Shown: piece after piece, positions 29,287 through 39,542 of the stretch
Numbering within the stretch: the stretch's first letter is position 1
How the letters are laid out: each line of letters begins with the position of its first letter
Origin: Photobacterium sp. CCB-ST2H9
Lineage (GTDB): Bacteria; Pseudomonadota; Gammaproteobacteria; Enterobacterales; Vibrionaceae
DNA: 64,000 nucleotides
Assembly (NCBI RefSeq): GCF_023151555.2
Contig: NZ_CP100425.1
Coordinates: 248,001 to 312,000, forward strand
Direction of reading: 5' to 3'
Notes under the pieces: model-generated
Seen by the model: the letters and a program-made list of their open reading frames with translations, nothing else
The model's database searches: none
Told to the model about the DNA's origin: nothing
Program-made: the position numbers and the translations under genes

Positions 29287-30066
29287 ATGGAACAGTCGCC
29301 GTTAGTGATCAAATTGGGTGGAGCCGTATTGTCGTGCAGCGACACGCTCGAGAAAGTCTTTGGAGCCATCAGTGCATATCAGGCGAAGGCGAATCGTCCT
29401 TTGCTCCTGGTACATGGCGGCGGTTATCTGGTGGATGACCTGATGAAAAAGCTCAATCTGCCAACGGTGAAGAAGCAGGGGCTGCGGGTGACCCCGGTGG
29501 ATCAGATTGGCGTGATTGCGGGCGCACTGGCAGGGACTGCCAATAAGATGCTGCAGGGCCATGCGATAAAGTGCGGTGTGAAAGCGGTCGGTCTGGGGCT
29601 GGCTGATGGTGGTCTGTGCCAGGTGACTGAGCTGGACCCGGAACTGGGTGCTGTCGGTAAAGCCGCACCGGGTGACAGCAGTCTGGTGGCCGGTCTGATG
29701 GCATCGGGTTACCTGCCGATTATCAGTTCAATTGGCCTGACAGCTGACGGTGAACTGATGAATGTCAATGCCGATCAGGCCGCCGTGGCCGTCGCCGCTG
29801 CACTGGATGCTGAGCTGGTCCTGCTGTCAGATGTCAGTGGCGTGCTGGATGGCAAAGGCCATCTGATTGAATCGCTGACTGAAGTTAAAGCGGATGCGCT
29901 GATCCAGCAAGCGGTGATTACCGACGGCATGATTGTAAAAGTGAAAGCAGCGTTTGAGGCCGCCAAAGGTTTAGGACGTCCGGTCGAAATTGCGGGCTGG
30001 CGTTATCCGGACAAACTTCTGGCGCTGTTTGAAGGGGAACAAATCGGAACCCGATTTGTGCTCTGA
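29287..30066 (+). CDS. argB: N-acetylglutamate kinase
   Basis: Second step of arginine synthesis, phosphorylating N-acetylglutamate. The 259 residues are the short, arginine-insensitive enterobacterial type without the N-terminal helix of feedback-inhibited hexameric kinases. Motifs: VIKLGGAVL with the phosphate-binding Lys8-Gly pair, [37 protein letters not shown] (substrate and ATP contact), and [12 protein letters not shown] near the C-terminus. AAAGGAGA lies 6 bases before the ATG; 26 bases separate it from argC. Confidence 0.96.
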   Translation: MEQSPLVIKLGGAVLSCSDTLEKVFGAISAYQAKANRPLLLVHGGGYLVDDLMKKLNLPTVKKQGLRVTPVDQIGVIAGALAGTANKMLQGHAIKCGVKAVGLGLADGGLCQVTELDPELGAVGKAAPGDSSLVAGLMASGYLPIISSIGLTADGELMNVNADQAAVAVAAALDAELVLLSDVSGVLDGKGHLIESLTEVKADALIQQAVITDGMIVKVKAAFEAAKGLGRPVEIAGWRYPDKLLALFEGEQIGTRFVL

Positions 30067-30209
30067 GTCAGCAGATTTGCATCCGGACGCTGGCGCAAAA
30101 TCCGGGTTCGGATATAAAAATTAACCCAATTGAATTTGTCGTTTCAAACATCAAGATTGATACCGCCTGAACGGGATGACCGTCGCGCAGGCAACGAAGG
30201 AGAGTAACA

Positions 30210-31418
30210 ATGAGCAAGGTAAACAAAGTCGTATTAGCTTATTCCGGCGGTCTGGATACTTCGGCCATCATTCCATGGTTGAAAGAAAACTATGACTGTG
30301 AAGTCGTCGCCTTTGTGGCCGATGTGGGTCAGGGTGAAGCTGAGCTGGAAGGCATTGAAGAAAAAGCACTGGCCTCGGGTGCATCTGCCTGCTACATCGC
30401 AGACCTGAAAGAAGAGATGGTCAAAGATTACATCTACCCAAGTCTGAAAACCGGTGCGGTATACGAAGGCAAATACCTGCTGGGCACGTCGATGGCGCGT
30501 CCGATTATCGCGAAAGCTCAGGTAGAGTGTGCGCTGGAAGTGGGTGCCGATGCCCTGTGTCACGGTTGTACCGGTAAGGGGAACGACCAGGTCCGTTTCG
30601 AAAGTGCTTATGCAGCGCTGGCACCTCAGCTGACTGTGATTGCGCCTTGGCGTGAGTGGGACCTGCGCAGTCGTGAAGCCCTGCTGGATTATCTGGCAGA
30701 GCGTAAAATTCCGACCACAGCGACCTTAGAAAAAATCTACTCCCGTGACGCCAATGCTTGGCACATCTCGACCGAAGGCGGTGTACTGGAAAATACATGG
30801 AATCAGCCAAATGAGCTGTGCTGGGTCTGGACCAAGGATCCGGAAGATGCCCCGAATACGCCGGAGCAGGTATCGGTCAAAATTGAAAAAGGCGAGATTG
30901 TCGCGGTTGATGGCAAAGCCATGTCACCTTATGAAGCTCTGGTGTATCTGAACGCGAAAGGTGCTGAGCACGGTGTCGGTCGGATCGATATCGTAGAAAA
31001 CCGTCTGGTTGGGATTAAATCCCGCGGCTGTTATGAAACCCCGGGAGGCACCATCATGATGGAAGCCCTGCGTGCGGTGGAACAGCTGGTACTGGATAAA
31101 GATTCCTTTGAGTTCCGTGAAAGCCTCGCGCTGAAAGCTTCACATCTGATTTACGATGGCCGTTGGTTTACGCCGCTGTGCCGTTCATTGCTGGCTGCGG
31201 CTGATGAGCTGGCGCAGGACGTCAATGGCGAAGTGGTCCTGAAGCTGTACAAAGGCCAGGTCACCGCAGTTCAGAAGCGCTCACCAAACAGTCTGTACTC
31301 AGAAGAGTTTGCGACCTTCGGTGAAGATGAAGTGTACGATCACAGCCATGCCGGTGGCTTTATCCGCCTGTACTCGCTGGCCAGCCGTATCCGTGCACTG
31401 AACGAGCAAAAAAAATAA
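30210..31418 (+). CDS. argG: argininosuccinate synthase
   Basis: ATP-dependent condensation of citrulline and aspartate. The 402 residues are the short, common bacterial type (ArgG type 1). The N-type ATP pyrophosphatase P-loop is [17 protein letters not shown]; further blocks are [23 protein letters not shown] and [17 protein letters not shown], plus the C-terminal [25 protein letters not shown] lies before the ATG. The 143-base gap after argB holds an imperfect hairpin (CCGGA 30083 / TCCGG 30101) but no terminator, so it is probably the same transcript. Confidence 0.97.
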   Translation: MSKVNKVVLAYSGGLDTSAIIPWLKENYDCEVVAFVADVGQGEAELEGIEEKALASGASACYIADLKEEMVKDYIYPSLKTGAVYEGKYLLGTSMARPIIAKAQVECALEVGADALCHGCTGKGNDQVRFESAYAALAPQLTVIAPWREWDLRSREALLDYLAERKIPTTATLEKIYSRDANAWHISTEGGVLENTWNQPNELCWVWTKDPEDAPNTPEQVSVKIEKGEIVAVDGKAMSPYEALVYLNAKGAEHGVGRIDIVENRLVGIKSRGCYETPGGTIMMEALRAVEQLVLDKDSFEFRESLALKASHLIYDGRWFTPLCRSLLAAADELAQDVNGEVVLKLYKGQVTAVQKRSPNSLYSEEFATFGEDEVYDHSHAGGFIRLYSLASRIRALNEQKK

Positions 31419-31491
31419 TTCTATCAGCGTAAAGCGCATTACCAATCAAGATATGTGAGCAAAGTCGGTCGTACCGGAAAGGAGAAGTACC

Positions 31492-33369
31492 ATGGCACTA
31501 TGGGGCGGACGTTTTAGTCAGGCAGCAGATACTCGGTTCAAGCAGTTCAATGATTCCCTGCGATTTGATTACCGCCTGGCGGAGCAGGACATCGTTGGCT
31601 CGGTGGCCTGGTCGAAAGCGCTGCGTCAGGTCGGGGTACTGACCGAGGCGGAACAGCAGAAGCTGGAACTGGCTCTGAATGAGCTGAAGCTGGCGGTGAT
31701 GGAGGATCCGCAACAGATTCTCCAGTCCGACGCTGAAGACATTCACAGCTGGGTGGAGCAACAGCTGATCCACCGGGTGGGTGATCTGGGCAAGAAATTG
31801 CATACCGGCCGTTCCCGGAACGATCAGGTGGCGACCGACCTCAAGCTGTGGTGCCGTCAGCAGGGACACCAGTTGCTGATGATGCTGGATCATCTGCAGA
31901 GTCAGCTGACAACGGTTGCCCGTGAGCATCAGACCACGGTGCTGCCGGGCTATACCCACCTGCAGCGTGCGCAGCCGGTGACTTTTGCCCACTGGTGTCT
32001 GGCGTATGTCGAGATGTTCGAGCGGGACCACTCGCGTCTGAGTGACGCACTGCACCGGCTGGACACCTGTCCGCTCGGCTCGGGTGCGCTGGCCGGTACG
32101 GCTTATCCGATTGACCGGGAAGCGCTGGCACACAGCCTGGGTTTTCACCGGGCGACTCGCAACAGCCTGGATTCAGTTTCGGACCGGGACCATGTGATGG
32201 AACTGCTGTCGACGGCGTCGATTTCCATGCTTCATCTGTCTCGTCTCGCGGAAGATATGATTTTTTATAACTCCGGTGAGTCGAATTTCATTGAACTGGC
32301 CGATACCGTGACGTCGGGCTCTTCCCTGATGCCGCAGAAAAAGAACCCGGATGCGTTGGAGCTGATCCGGGGTAAGTGCGGCCGTGTCTACGGTTCGCTG
32401 GCCGGGATGATGATGACGGTCAAGGCCCTGCCGCTGGCGTACAACAAAGACATGCAGGAAGACAAAGAAGGGTTGTTTGACGCGCTCGACACCTGGCATG
32501 AATGTATGGAAATGGCGGCGCTGTGCTTTGATGGTATCAAGGTCAATAAAGACCGGACGCTGGAAGCGGCAATGCAGGGCTACTCCAATGCGACCGAGCT
32601 GGCCGATTATCTGGTGGCGAAAGGGATTCCGTTCCGTGAAGCGCACCATATCGTCGGGGTGGCCGTGGTGGCTGCCATTGAGAAGGGCTGTGCGCTGGAG
32701 GAGTTGTCACTGGCCGAAATGCAGGCTTTCTCACCGGAGATCGACGCAGATGTCTATCCAATTCTGACCATTGAATCCTGTCTGGAGAAACGCTGTGCCC
32801 TTGGCGGGGTTGCGCCGAATCAGGTGGATCATGCGATCGCTCAGGCTGAAAAACGGCTGTCAAAACGTCATGCGCCGGGTGTGAAAGTGCGGGGTGCCCG
32901 TCTGACCGATTTGGATGCGATTGAAGGAATGGTAGCTTACTGGGCCGGACTGGGCGAGAACCTGCCGCGTCCGCGGAACGAACTGGTGCGAGATATCGGC
33001 TCATTTGCTGTTGCCGAGACTCAGGGGATCGTGACTGGTTGTGCATCGCTTTATGTCTATGACTCGGGTCTGGCGGAAATTCGCTCTCTGGGCATTGAAG
33101 CGGGCTGGCAGCATCAGGGGCAGGGTAAGGCACTGGTGCAGCATCTGCTGGAAAAAGCCGGTCAGATGGCGATTAAGCGCGTGTTTGTGCTGACTCGTGT
33201 GCCGGAGTTCTTCATGAAGCAGGACTTTATTCCGACCTCGAAAACCCTGCTGCCGGAGAAAGTCATGAAAGACTGCGATATGTGTCCGCGTCAGCATGCC
33301 TGTGACGAAGTGGCACTGGAAGTGCGGCTGGATCAACAGCATGTGATTCCCAGTGTGAACGTTGCCTGA
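31492..33369 (+). CDS. argH: argininosuccinate lyase fused to a GNAT N-acetylglutamate synthase-type domain
   Basis: Residues about 1-455 are argininosuccinate lyase, which splits argininosuccinate to arginine and fumarate: [24 protein letters not shown] (catalytic His156) and the flexible signature loop [12 protein letters not shown] (276-287). Residues about 464-625 are a GNAT acetyltransferase: [36 protein letters not shown] with the acetyl-CoA loop Q-x-x-G-x-G/A, and a C-terminal Cys-x-x-Cys-type stretch ([11 protein letters not shown]). This is the ArgH(A) arrangement described for Moritella and vibrios, supplying N-acetylglutamate synthase. Last gene of argCBGH, 73 bases after argG with a strong AAAGGAGAAG ribosome site. 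Standard ArgH is about 457 residues. Confidence 0.96.
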   Translation: MALWGGRFSQAADTRFKQFNDSLRFDYRLAEQDIVGSVAWSKALRQVGVLTEAEQQKLELALNELKLAVMEDPQQILQSDAEDIHSWVEQQLIHRVGDLGKKLHTGRSRNDQVATDLKLWCRQQGHQLLMMLDHLQSQLTTVAREHQTTVLPGYTHLQRAQPVTFAHWCLAYVEMFERDHSRLSDALHRLDTCPLGSGALAGTAYPIDREALAHSLGFHRATRNSLDSVSDRDHVMELLSTASISMLHLSRLAEDMIFYNSGESNFIELADTVTSGSSLMPQKKNPDALELIRGKCGRVYGSLAGMMMTVKALPLAYNKDMQEDKEGLFDALDTWHECMEMAALCFDGIKVNKDRTLEAAMQGYSNATELADYLVAKGIPFREAHHIVGVAVVAAIEKGCALEELSLAEMQAFSPEIDADVYPILTIESCLEKRCALGGVAPNQVDHAIAQAEKRLSKRHAPGVKVRGARLTDLDAIEGMVAYWAGLGENLPRPRNELVRDIGSFAVAETQGIVTGCASLYVYDSGLAEIRSLGIEAGWQHQGQGKALVQHLLEKAGQMAIKRVFVLTRVPEFFMKQDFIPTSKTLLPEKVMKDCDMCPRQHACDEVALEVRLDQQHVIPSVNVA

Positions 33370-33402
33370 TTTTCTGGTTTATCCCAATCTGGTTTTCCCA
33401 AT

Positions 33403-33432
33403 AAAAAAGCGCCGGTTACCCGGCGCTTTTGC
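33403..33432. terminator. bidirectional terminator between argH and the Lpd-like gene
   Basis: Stem AAAAGCGCCGG / CCGGCGCTTTT with a four-base loop, between convergent genes. Confidence 0.88.
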
Positions 33433-33457
33433 TTTCCCGTTTATCATCGAAGGCTGA

Positions 33458-34909
33458 TTAACAGCCCGGACCGCAGTCCAGACAGTGTTTGATCATTTCC
33501 GGCCCCAGATGCAGTTTGGCGTTCAGATCCCGTAGTGCTGTCCGGACACCTTCTTCAATCACCGGATGATAGAACGGCATATCCAGCATCTGCGCGATGG
33601 TCATCTGATTCTGATGCGCCCAGCTCAGTAGGTGCGCCAGGTGCTCTGCATTCGGGCCAATCATCTCGGCGCCCAGAAAACGACCGGTGCCGTGTTCACC
33701 ATAGACATTCAGAATGCCCTGATTGCGCAGCATCACCCGGGAACGGCCCTGGTTTTCAAAGGATACAGTGCCCACTTCGTAACAGCCGCAGTTCCCCAGA
33801 CGCTGAGTGATTTCCCGGCGGCTTTCGCCGACCATGGCGATCTGCGGCTCGGTGAAGACCACAGAAATCTTCGAGCGGCGCAGTCCGGCACGGATATCCG
33901 GGAAACGACCTGCATTGTCTCCTGCAATCCGGCCCTGATCGGCCGCTTCGTGCAGCAGCGGCAGCTGGTTGCTGGCATCTCCGGCGATAAAAATCGTGTC
34001 AACCGAGGTCTGCAGCGTAAAGTGGTCGGCCACAGGCACCCCGCGTTCATCCAGCGTCAGACTGGTGTTTTCAATCGCCAGTTTGTCGACGTTCGGGCGA
34101 CGTCCGGTTGCGGCCAGAACATAGCTGAAGTATTGCGTCTCCAGTTTGCCGGTTTGGTTGATGAACTGAATTTCGACTTCATCGCCAACCCGCTTCATGC
34201 TCTCGACTTTGACATCGGCATCCAGGTACAGCTCGTCATTGAAAGTCTTGTTGGCATACGCCATGACTTCATCGTCAGTCAGCGGACCCACCTGGCCCCC
34301 CAGACCGAAGATTTTCACGTCAACGCCGAGGCGGTGCAGTGCCTGACCCAGTTCCAGTCCGATCACGCCCGGACCAAAGACGGCGACAGATGCCGGTAAG
34401 TCGTCCCAGTCAAAGACATCATCATTGATCACCAGACGATCACCCAGCTCATGCCATGCTGCCGGATAGGCAGGACGGGAGCCGGTGGCGATTACAATCC
34501 GCTTGGCTTCGATGCGGGTGTGGCCGTCGACTTCGAGTGTGGTGTCATTGATAAATTTTGCAAAACCGCTGATTTTATCTTCAGCTGGGATTTCATCCAC
34601 GCTTTCCAACACGAAGCCGACAAAGCGGTCACGCTCGCGCTTCACGCGATCCATCACTTCTCGGCCGTTGATGCGAATCTCACCCTGAGGATGAATGCCG
34701 AAGGCTGGTGCTTTTTCAATGTTGTGCACACTTTCGGCAGCGGCAATTAACAGCTTGGAAGGCATGCAGCCGACACGGGCGCAGGTGGTGCCATAAGGGC
34801 CGCCTTCAATCATGACAACACTGTCGGTATGTGCTTTGGCTGCCCGGTAAGCTCCCAGGCCAGCCGTACCGCCGCCGATGACAGCAACTTCAACGGTCAA
34901 GGTTTTCAT
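33458..34909 (-). CDS. dihydrolipoamide dehydrogenase-like flavoprotein disulfide reductase
   Basis: Class I flavoprotein disulfide reductase of 483 residues. The FAD fold is [16 protein letters not shown] (9-24); the redox disulfide is [10 protein letters not shown] (Cys43, Cys48), differing from the usual CLNVGCIPSK of Lpd; the second Rossmann fold is [17 protein letters not shown] site [17 protein letters not shown]; and the C-terminal active-site dyad is His-Glu in FYHPVIEEG. The extreme C-terminus HCLDCGPGC adds three cysteines not found in canonical Lpd. It is not next to 2-oxoacid dehydrogenase genes but 72 bases behind a peroxiredoxin-glutaredoxin gene facing oxyR, so it may reduce a stress-related disulfide. 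Substrate unknown. Confidence 0.85.
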   Translation of the reverse strand: MKTLTVEVAVIGGGTAGLGAYRAAKAHTDSVVMIEGGPYGTTCARVGCMPSKLLIAAAESVHNIEKAPAFGIHPQGEIRINGREVMDRVKRERDRFVGFVLESVDEIPAEDKISGFAKFINDTTLEVDGHTRIEAKRIVIATGSRPAYPAAWHELGDRLVINDDVFDWDDLPASVAVFGPGVIGLELGQALHRLGVDVKIFGLGGQVGPLTDDEVMAYANKTFNDELYLDADVKVESMKRVGDEVEIQFINQTGKLETQYFSYVLAATGRRPNVDKLAIENTSLTLDERGVPVADHFTLQTSVDTIFIAGDASNQLPLLHEAADQGRIAGDNAGRFPDIRAGLRRSKISVVFTEPQIAMVGESRREITQRLGNCGCYEVGTVSFENQGRSRVMLRNQGILNVYGEHGTGRFLGAEMIGPNAEHLAHLLSWAHQNQMTIAQMLDMPFYHPVIEEGVRTALRDLNAKLHLGPEMIKHCLDCGPGC

Positions 34910-34949
34910 TCTACTTCTCCAATGACATTCAGTTCAGGGCGTGGTGGAG

Positions 34950-34969
34950 GGCAGGGCTGTCGCCCTGCC
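34950..34969 (-). other. hairpin between the peroxiredoxin and Lpd-like genes
   Basis: Perfect 8-base stem GGCAGGGC / GCCCTGCC with a four-base loop and no T-run. Probably an mRNA-processing or partial attenuation element inside a two-gene transcript. Confidence 0.4.
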
Positions 34970-34981
34970 TTGAGTCGGGAA

Positions 34982-35710
34982 TTAGCCCAGGTAGGTTTCC
35001 AGTGCTTCACTGCCGCCGATATGACGACCGCCGATAAAGACCTGTGGCACGGTGCTCTGGCCAGTGATGGCACGCAGACTGACGCTGGTGGCATCTTTGC
35101 CCAGAACCACTTCCTCAAACTGCAGACCTTTGTCGATCAGATTCTGTTTCGCTTTGGCACAGAATGGACAGCCTGGTTTGGTGAACACAGTGATCGATTC
35201 CTGCAACTGATAGTCAGGGGCGATGTAGCTCAGCATCGTATCGGCGTCGGAAACCTTGAACGGGTCGCCCGGTTCGTCGTTTTCAATAAACATTTTGGTC
35301 ACGATGCCGTTTTTCACCAGCATGCTGTAGCGCCATGAACGTTCACCGAAGCCCAGATCGTGTTTCTCAACCAGCATGTCCATGCCCTTGGTGAACTCAC
35401 CGTTACCGTCCGGGATGAACGTGATATTTTCTGCTTCCTGATCGGCTTTCCACGCGTTCATCACGAAGGTGTCATTGACGGACACACACAGAATGTCGTC
35501 TACACCATGCTCTGCAAAAACAGACGCCAGTTCGTTGTATCGTGGCAGGTGGCTTGAAGAGCAGGTCGGGGTAAATGCACCCGGCAGGCTGAAGACCACG
35601 ACGGTTTTGTCCTGAAACAGTTCATCTGTAGTGACGTTGACCCACTGATCGCCCTGACGGGTCGGGAAAGTGACTTGCGGGATGGCCTGGCCTTCTTTTG
35701 ATGTAAACAT
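34982..35710 (-). CDS. peroxiredoxin-glutaredoxin hybrid (Prx5 type)
   Basis: Glutathione-dependent peroxidase of 242 residues. Residues about 1-165 are a Prx5 peroxiredoxin with the peroxidatic cysteine Cys50 in [16 protein letters not shown]; residues about 172-242 are a glutaredoxin with the dithiol CPFC (181-184), the [14 protein letters not shown] cis-Pro segment and a GGSEALE tail. This is the architecture of the Haemophilus hybrid PGdx. The start at 35710 has GGAGCG upstream and matches the family (MFTSKEGQ); the ORF extending to 35737 is rejected. Divergent from oxyR, whose product probably activates it under peroxide. Confidence 0.95.
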   Translation of the reverse strand: MFTSKEGQAIPQVTFPTRQGDQWVNVTTDELFQDKTVVVFSLPGAFTPTCSSSHLPRYNELASVFAEHGVDDILCVSVNDTFVMNAWKADQEAENITFIPDGNGEFTKGMDMLVEKHDLGFGERSWRYSMLVKNGIVTKMFIENDEPGDPFKVSDADTMLSYIAPDYQLQESITVFTKPGCPFCAKAKQNLIDKGLQFEEVVLGKDATSVSLRAITGQSTVPQVFIGGRHIGGSEALETYLG

Positions 35711-35812
35711 ATTGCGCTCCTGTTGGAAGTTTTTCATTTCATATAACTGTGGGACTTTTTTGTGTTGTCCCTGTCGATGGATGTAGTATCCGAAATACAG
35801 ATTGATAGCTCC

Positions 35813-35843
35813 AATCGTTTACTGTTATCTTATTAATCGTTTA
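35813..35843. promoter_or_regulatory. candidate OxyR site in the prx-oxyR divergent region
   Basis: The nonamer AATCGTTTA occurs at 35813-35821 and again at 35835-35843, exactly 22 bases apart, about two helical turns. OxyR tetramers contact quarter-sites with about 11-base periodicity, so the spacing fits; the bases only loosely match the ATAG-N7-CTAT consensus. Confidence 0.45.
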
Positions 35844-35872
35844 TTTCTATTAAATATTTTGGGAGCGCATGC

Positions 35873-36775
35873 ATGAACATCCGGGATCTTGAATATCTGG
35901 TGGCACTGTCTGAGCACCGGCATTTCAGGAAAGCCGCTGAAGCCTGCTATGTCAGTCAGCCGACGCTGAGCGGGCAGATCCGTAAACTGGAGACTGAGCT
36001 GGGGGTATCGTTGCTGGAACGCACCAGCCGCAAAGTTCTGTTTACCGATGTCGGACTGAATCTGGTCAGCCAGGCGAAAAAAGTGCTGCACGAGGTCAAG
36101 GTGCTGTCGGAGATGGCCAGTCAGCAGGGGGAGAGTATGGCCGGGCCGCTGCATGTCGGTTTTATTCCGACGGTCGGGCCTTATCTGCTGCCCTTGATTA
36201 TTCCGGCGCTCAAGCGGGCGTTTCCTCAACTTGAACTGTACTTGCATGAAGCACAGACGCATGTGCTGGCGCAACAGCTGGAAGAAGGCAAGCTGGACTG
36301 CATCATTCTGGCGGCGGTGAAGGAAAGCGAGCATTTCAAGGAACTGGCGTTGTATCACGAACCGATGATGGTGGCTGTACCGGAAGCGCACCCCTGGTCG
36401 GATCGGCATGAGCTGCCTATGTCTGAGCTGAAAGGGCAGACCCTGCTGATGCTGGGAGACGGGCATTGTCTGCGAGATCAGGCGATGGGCTTTTGTTTTG
36501 CTGCGGGCGCGAAGGAAGACGGCAGTTTTAAAGCGACCAGTCTGGAAACACTGCGGAATATGGTGGCAGCCGGGAGCGGAATTACCCTGCTGCCGAAACT
36601 GGCCACTCCCAATACGTCCCGGCGGGACGGGGTGTGTTACCTCAAGGCCTGCGATCCCGAACCCAGCCGTCTGATTACGTTGGCATACCGCCCGGGCTCA
36701 CCCCTGAAAGGGCGTTACGAGCAGTTGGCCGAGCAGATCCGGCAAAGTATTACGCCGCATCTGGAGCACGGATAA
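35873..36775 (+). CDS. oxyR: hydrogen peroxide sensor OxyR
   Basis: LysR-type regulator that forms an intramolecular disulfide with peroxide and activates defence genes. The 300 residues contain the N-terminal helix-turn-helix (MNIRDLEYLVALSEHRHFRKAAEAC, then SQPTLSGQIRKLE, the recognition helix near 28-40) and a periplasmic-binding-protein-like regulatory domain. The redox pair is conserved at Cys199 and Cys208 in GDGHCLRDQAMGFC, the exact positions of enteric OxyR. It is divergent from the peroxiredoxin gene and ends at a strong terminator facing mrcA. Confidence 0.97.
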   Translation: MNIRDLEYLVALSEHRHFRKAAEACYVSQPTLSGQIRKLETELGVSLLERTSRKVLFTDVGLNLVSQAKKVLHEVKVLSEMASQQGESMAGPLHVGFIPTVGPYLLPLIIPALKRAFPQLELYLHEAQTHVLAQQLEEGKLDCIILAAVKESEHFKELALYHEPMMVAVPEAHPWSDRHELPMSELKGQTLLMLGDGHCLRDQAMGFCFAAGAKEDGSFKATSLETLRNMVAAGSGITLLPKLATPNTSRRDGVCYLKACDPEPSRLITLAYRPGSPLKGRYEQLAEQIRQSITPHLEHG

Positions 36776-36783
36776 TCGAGAGA

Positions 36784-36813
36784 AAAAAAGCGCGCCTGAG
36801 GCGCGCTTTTTAA
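36784..36813. terminator. bidirectional terminator between oxyR and mrcA
   Basis: Stem AAAAGCGCGCC / GGCGCGCTTTT with a three-base loop, flanked by A- and T-runs, between convergent genes. Confidence 0.88.
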
Positions 36814-36848
36814 TTGAAGTTCAGTGACTGAAGTCGGTATTGCTGAAA

Positions 36849-39398
36849 TCAGAACAGCTCATCTGAACTGTCGGCTTCGAAGATGCCGCTGTCTGTACCG
36901 CCTTCGCCCGCATAGTCTTTCGGTTCTGTGCCCTGAATGAAGTACTCGAACATGGAGGTGTAGTCGGTCTTCCGGGTCAGCTTGCCGGTATCGCGGTCAA
37001 TACGGACCTGTACAATGCGCGGCGGCAGCTGCTTGCGTTGTTCCGGCACATCTTCAAGCGCTTTTTCCATAAAGCCAATCCAGGCCGGCTGAGCGGTTTT
37101 CGCGCCGGCTTCTGCCCCGGCAGTCTGGTCTTTATCCAGATTCGGGTTGTAGCTGGTGCGGCCCAGTTCACGGCTGTGATCATCAAATCCGACCCAGGCT
37201 GTTGCAACAACACCGGGACCGAATCCGGTATACCAGGCATCTTTGGAGTCATTGGTGGTGCCGGTTTTCCCGCCGACATCGCGGCGTTTCAGAGCCTGGC
37301 CACGCCAGCCGGTACCGTTCCAGCCGGTTTTGTGTGCCCAGTCACCACCGCCCCAGATGTTACTTTCCAGCATCTCACGAACCAGGAAAGCGTTCTGCTC
37401 AGAGATCACCTGAGGTGCGAGGCGAATGGTCTGCTGGTCAGTTTCGGTCGCGCTGCCTGTTGGCCCCAGCTCTTCCTCACTGATGGCGATATCGTGCATG
37501 ACCGCGCGGCTGGCAGCAATCTGGTTGCCGGCCAGTTGTTCTTTACGCTGACAGTCTTCATCGCAGACCACATTCGGATGGGCCTGATAGACCAGATTGC
37601 CGTAGGCATCTTCCACGCGTTCAATGAAATACGGTTCCACAAAGTAACCGCCGTTGGCAAAAACGGAGAAGCCCTGCACCATTTCCAGCGGGGTCAGGCT
37701 GCCTGCACCCAGTGCGATGGCTTCGGCACGCGGCAGATCTTTACGCTTAAAGCCAAAGCGGGTCAGGTAACTGATGGTGTCATCCAGGCCGACATCCTGC
37801 AGTACCCGAACTGCCATCACGTTTTTCGACTGAGCCAGGCCACGACGCAGACGGGTCCAGCCGTCATAAACCGGTGGTGAGTTTTTCGGACGCCAGGCTG
37901 TTCCCATGCTGTGATCCCGGCTGTCGATCGGGGCGTCGTTGACCAGGGTTGCCAGTGTCATGCCCGAATCCAGACCGGCGGAATAGATAAATGGCTTGAT
38001 GCTGGAGCCGACCTGACGGATGGACTGCGTCGCACGGTTAAACTTGCTGTGGACGAAGTTGAAGCCGCCCACCATGGCCTGTACGGCGCCGTTATATGGG
38101 GAAATGGCAACAAAAGCAGTGTTGGCATCAGGCACCTGGCTCAGCACCCATTGTTCACCTTTCTGCTGGACCCAGATTTGCTGACCCGGGGTCAGAATAT
38201 CAGCGGCCACGTTTGGCGACGGACCCTGACTGGAATCGGTGATAAAGCGGCGGGCCCACTTCATGCCATCCCAGCTCAGTGTCTGGTGCTGGCCGTCACG
38301 CAGGATTACTTCCGCGTCTTTCTGACCGACACCAACCACCACTGCCGGTTCCAGCTCTCCGTAACTTGGTTGTTTCGCCAGATGATCCAGAATTTTCTTT
38401 TCTTCCCAGACGGCCTGCTCCGGCATCCACAAGGTCGCAACCGCACCACGGAAACCGTGTCGCTGGTCATAATCCAGCAGGTTCTGAACAGAAGCCTGCT
38501 GTGCGGCACGCTGAAGTTTCGGATTGACCGTGGTGTAGACTTTCATGCCCGAGGTGTAGGCATCCTCGCCGTAGCGGTCAATCATCCATGCACGGGCCCG
38601 CTCAGCGAAATAAGGGGCGTTGAGCTGGATTTCCGCACCGTGGTAACGGGAAATAATCGGTTCGGCTTTAGCTTGTTCGAACTCGGTACGGGTAATGTAG
38701 CCTTCGTCCAGCATCCGGCTCAGAACCACGTTACGACGGGTGGTTGCGCGATCCAGTGAGTAGAGCGGGTTCATCGTTGACGGAGCTTTCGGCAGGCCGC
38801 CAATGACAGCGATTTCGCCCAGCGTCAGCTGGCTGATGTCTTTGCCGAAATAGACCTGCGCGGCAGCACCGACACCGTAAGCACGGTAGCCCAGGTAGAT
38901 TTTATTCAGATAAAGCTCAAGGATTTCATCCTTGGTCAGCAATTGCTCGATATGAACGGCAATGAAAATCTCTTTGACCTTCCGCATGATCTTTTTCTCA
39001 TTGCTGAGGAAAAAGTTCCGGGCAAGCTGCTGAGTGATCGTACTGGCCCCTTGCTTGGCGGAGCCTGAAACGGCGACGACAACGGCAGCACGGATGATAC
39101 CGATCGGGTCAATACCGGGATGCTCATAAAAGCGGCTGTCCTCGGTGGCGATCACCGCATGGATCATCTGCGGCGGGATCTGGTCCATTGTCAGCGGGAT
39201 ACGGCGCTTTTCACCAAACTGGGAAATCAGTTCGCCGTCTGCGCTGTACACCTGCATAGGTGTTTGTAATTCAACGTTTTTAAGTGTTGCGACATCAGGG
39301 AGATCCGGTTTCACGTAAAGATAGAAACCAAAAATCGTACTGACTCCAAGAATGATGCAAATAATTGCAAAGATAAATAATCGCTTTATGAACTTCAC
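36849..39398 (-). CDS. mrcA: penicillin-binding protein 1A
   Basis: Class A PBP that polymerises and crosslinks peptidoglycan, anchored in the inner membrane. The chosen GTG start at 39398 gives 849 residues with the family N-terminus VKFIKRLFIFAII and one membrane span (about 5-27); GGGA lies upstream. An ATG at 39431 would add 11 non-conserved residues without a ribosome site. Glycosyltransferase domain: ATEDSRFYEHPG (catalytic Glu), STITQQLARN, KIYLGYRAYGVGAAA. Transpeptidase: nucleophile Ser in GSSIKPF, QSKNVM, and GGKTGTTNDSKDAW. Divergent from pilM, a conserved arrangement in gammaproteobacteria. Confidence 0.95.
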   Translation of the reverse strand: MKFIKRLFIFAIICIILGVSTIFGFYLYVKPDLPDVATLKNVELQTPMQVYSADGELISQFGEKRRIPLTMDQIPPQMIHAVIATEDSRFYEHPGIDPIGIIRAAVVVAVSGSAKQGASTITQQLARNFFLSNEKKIMRKVKEIFIAVHIEQLLTKDEILELYLNKIYLGYRAYGVGAAAQVYFGKDISQLTLGEIAVIGGLPKAPSTMNPLYSLDRATTRRNVVLSRMLDEGYITRTEFEQAKAEPIISRYHGAEIQLNAPYFAERARAWMIDRYGEDAYTSGMKVYTTVNPKLQRAAQQASVQNLLDYDQRHGFRGAVATLWMPEQAVWEEKKILDHLAKQPSYGELEPAVVVGVGQKDAEVILRDGQHQTLSWDGMKWARRFITDSSQGPSPNVAADILTPGQQIWVQQKGEQWVLSQVPDANTAFVAISPYNGAVQAMVGGFNFVHSKFNRATQSIRQVGSSIKPFIYSAGLDSGMTLATLVNDAPIDSRDHSMGTAWRPKNSPPVYDGWTRLRRGLAQSKNVMAVRVLQDVGLDDTISYLTRFGFKRKDLPRAEAIALGAGSLTPLEMVQGFSVFANGGYFVEPYFIERVEDAYGNLVYQAHPNVVCDEDCQRKEQLAGNQIAASRAVMHDIAISEEELGPTGSATETDQQTIRLAPQVISEQNAFLVREMLESNIWGGGDWAHKTGWNGTGWRGQALKRRDVGGKTGTTNDSKDAWYTGFGPGVVATAWVGFDDHSRELGRTSYNPNLDKDQTAGAEAGAKTAQPAWIGFMEKALEDVPEQRKQLPPRIVQVRIDRDTGKLTRKTDYTSMFEYFIQGTEPKDYAGEGGTDSGIFEADSSDELF

Positions 39399-39542
39399 TT
39401 GAGAATTCCCGTTACACCTTCGTCCGGCCATCCGCGCTACTTCAGTCAGTAGTATAAAGATAACTCAAATAAATTTAACGCCGTCAAAGGTGTTTATTCG
39501 AATAATTTTGTCTTGTCGTTACCAGGGGGAGCATACCACGCT

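Noticed and set aside
37038..38759. Two frames of about 280 codons on the plus strand
   Set aside because: Both antisense to mrcA, which keeps all catalytic motifs across this region.
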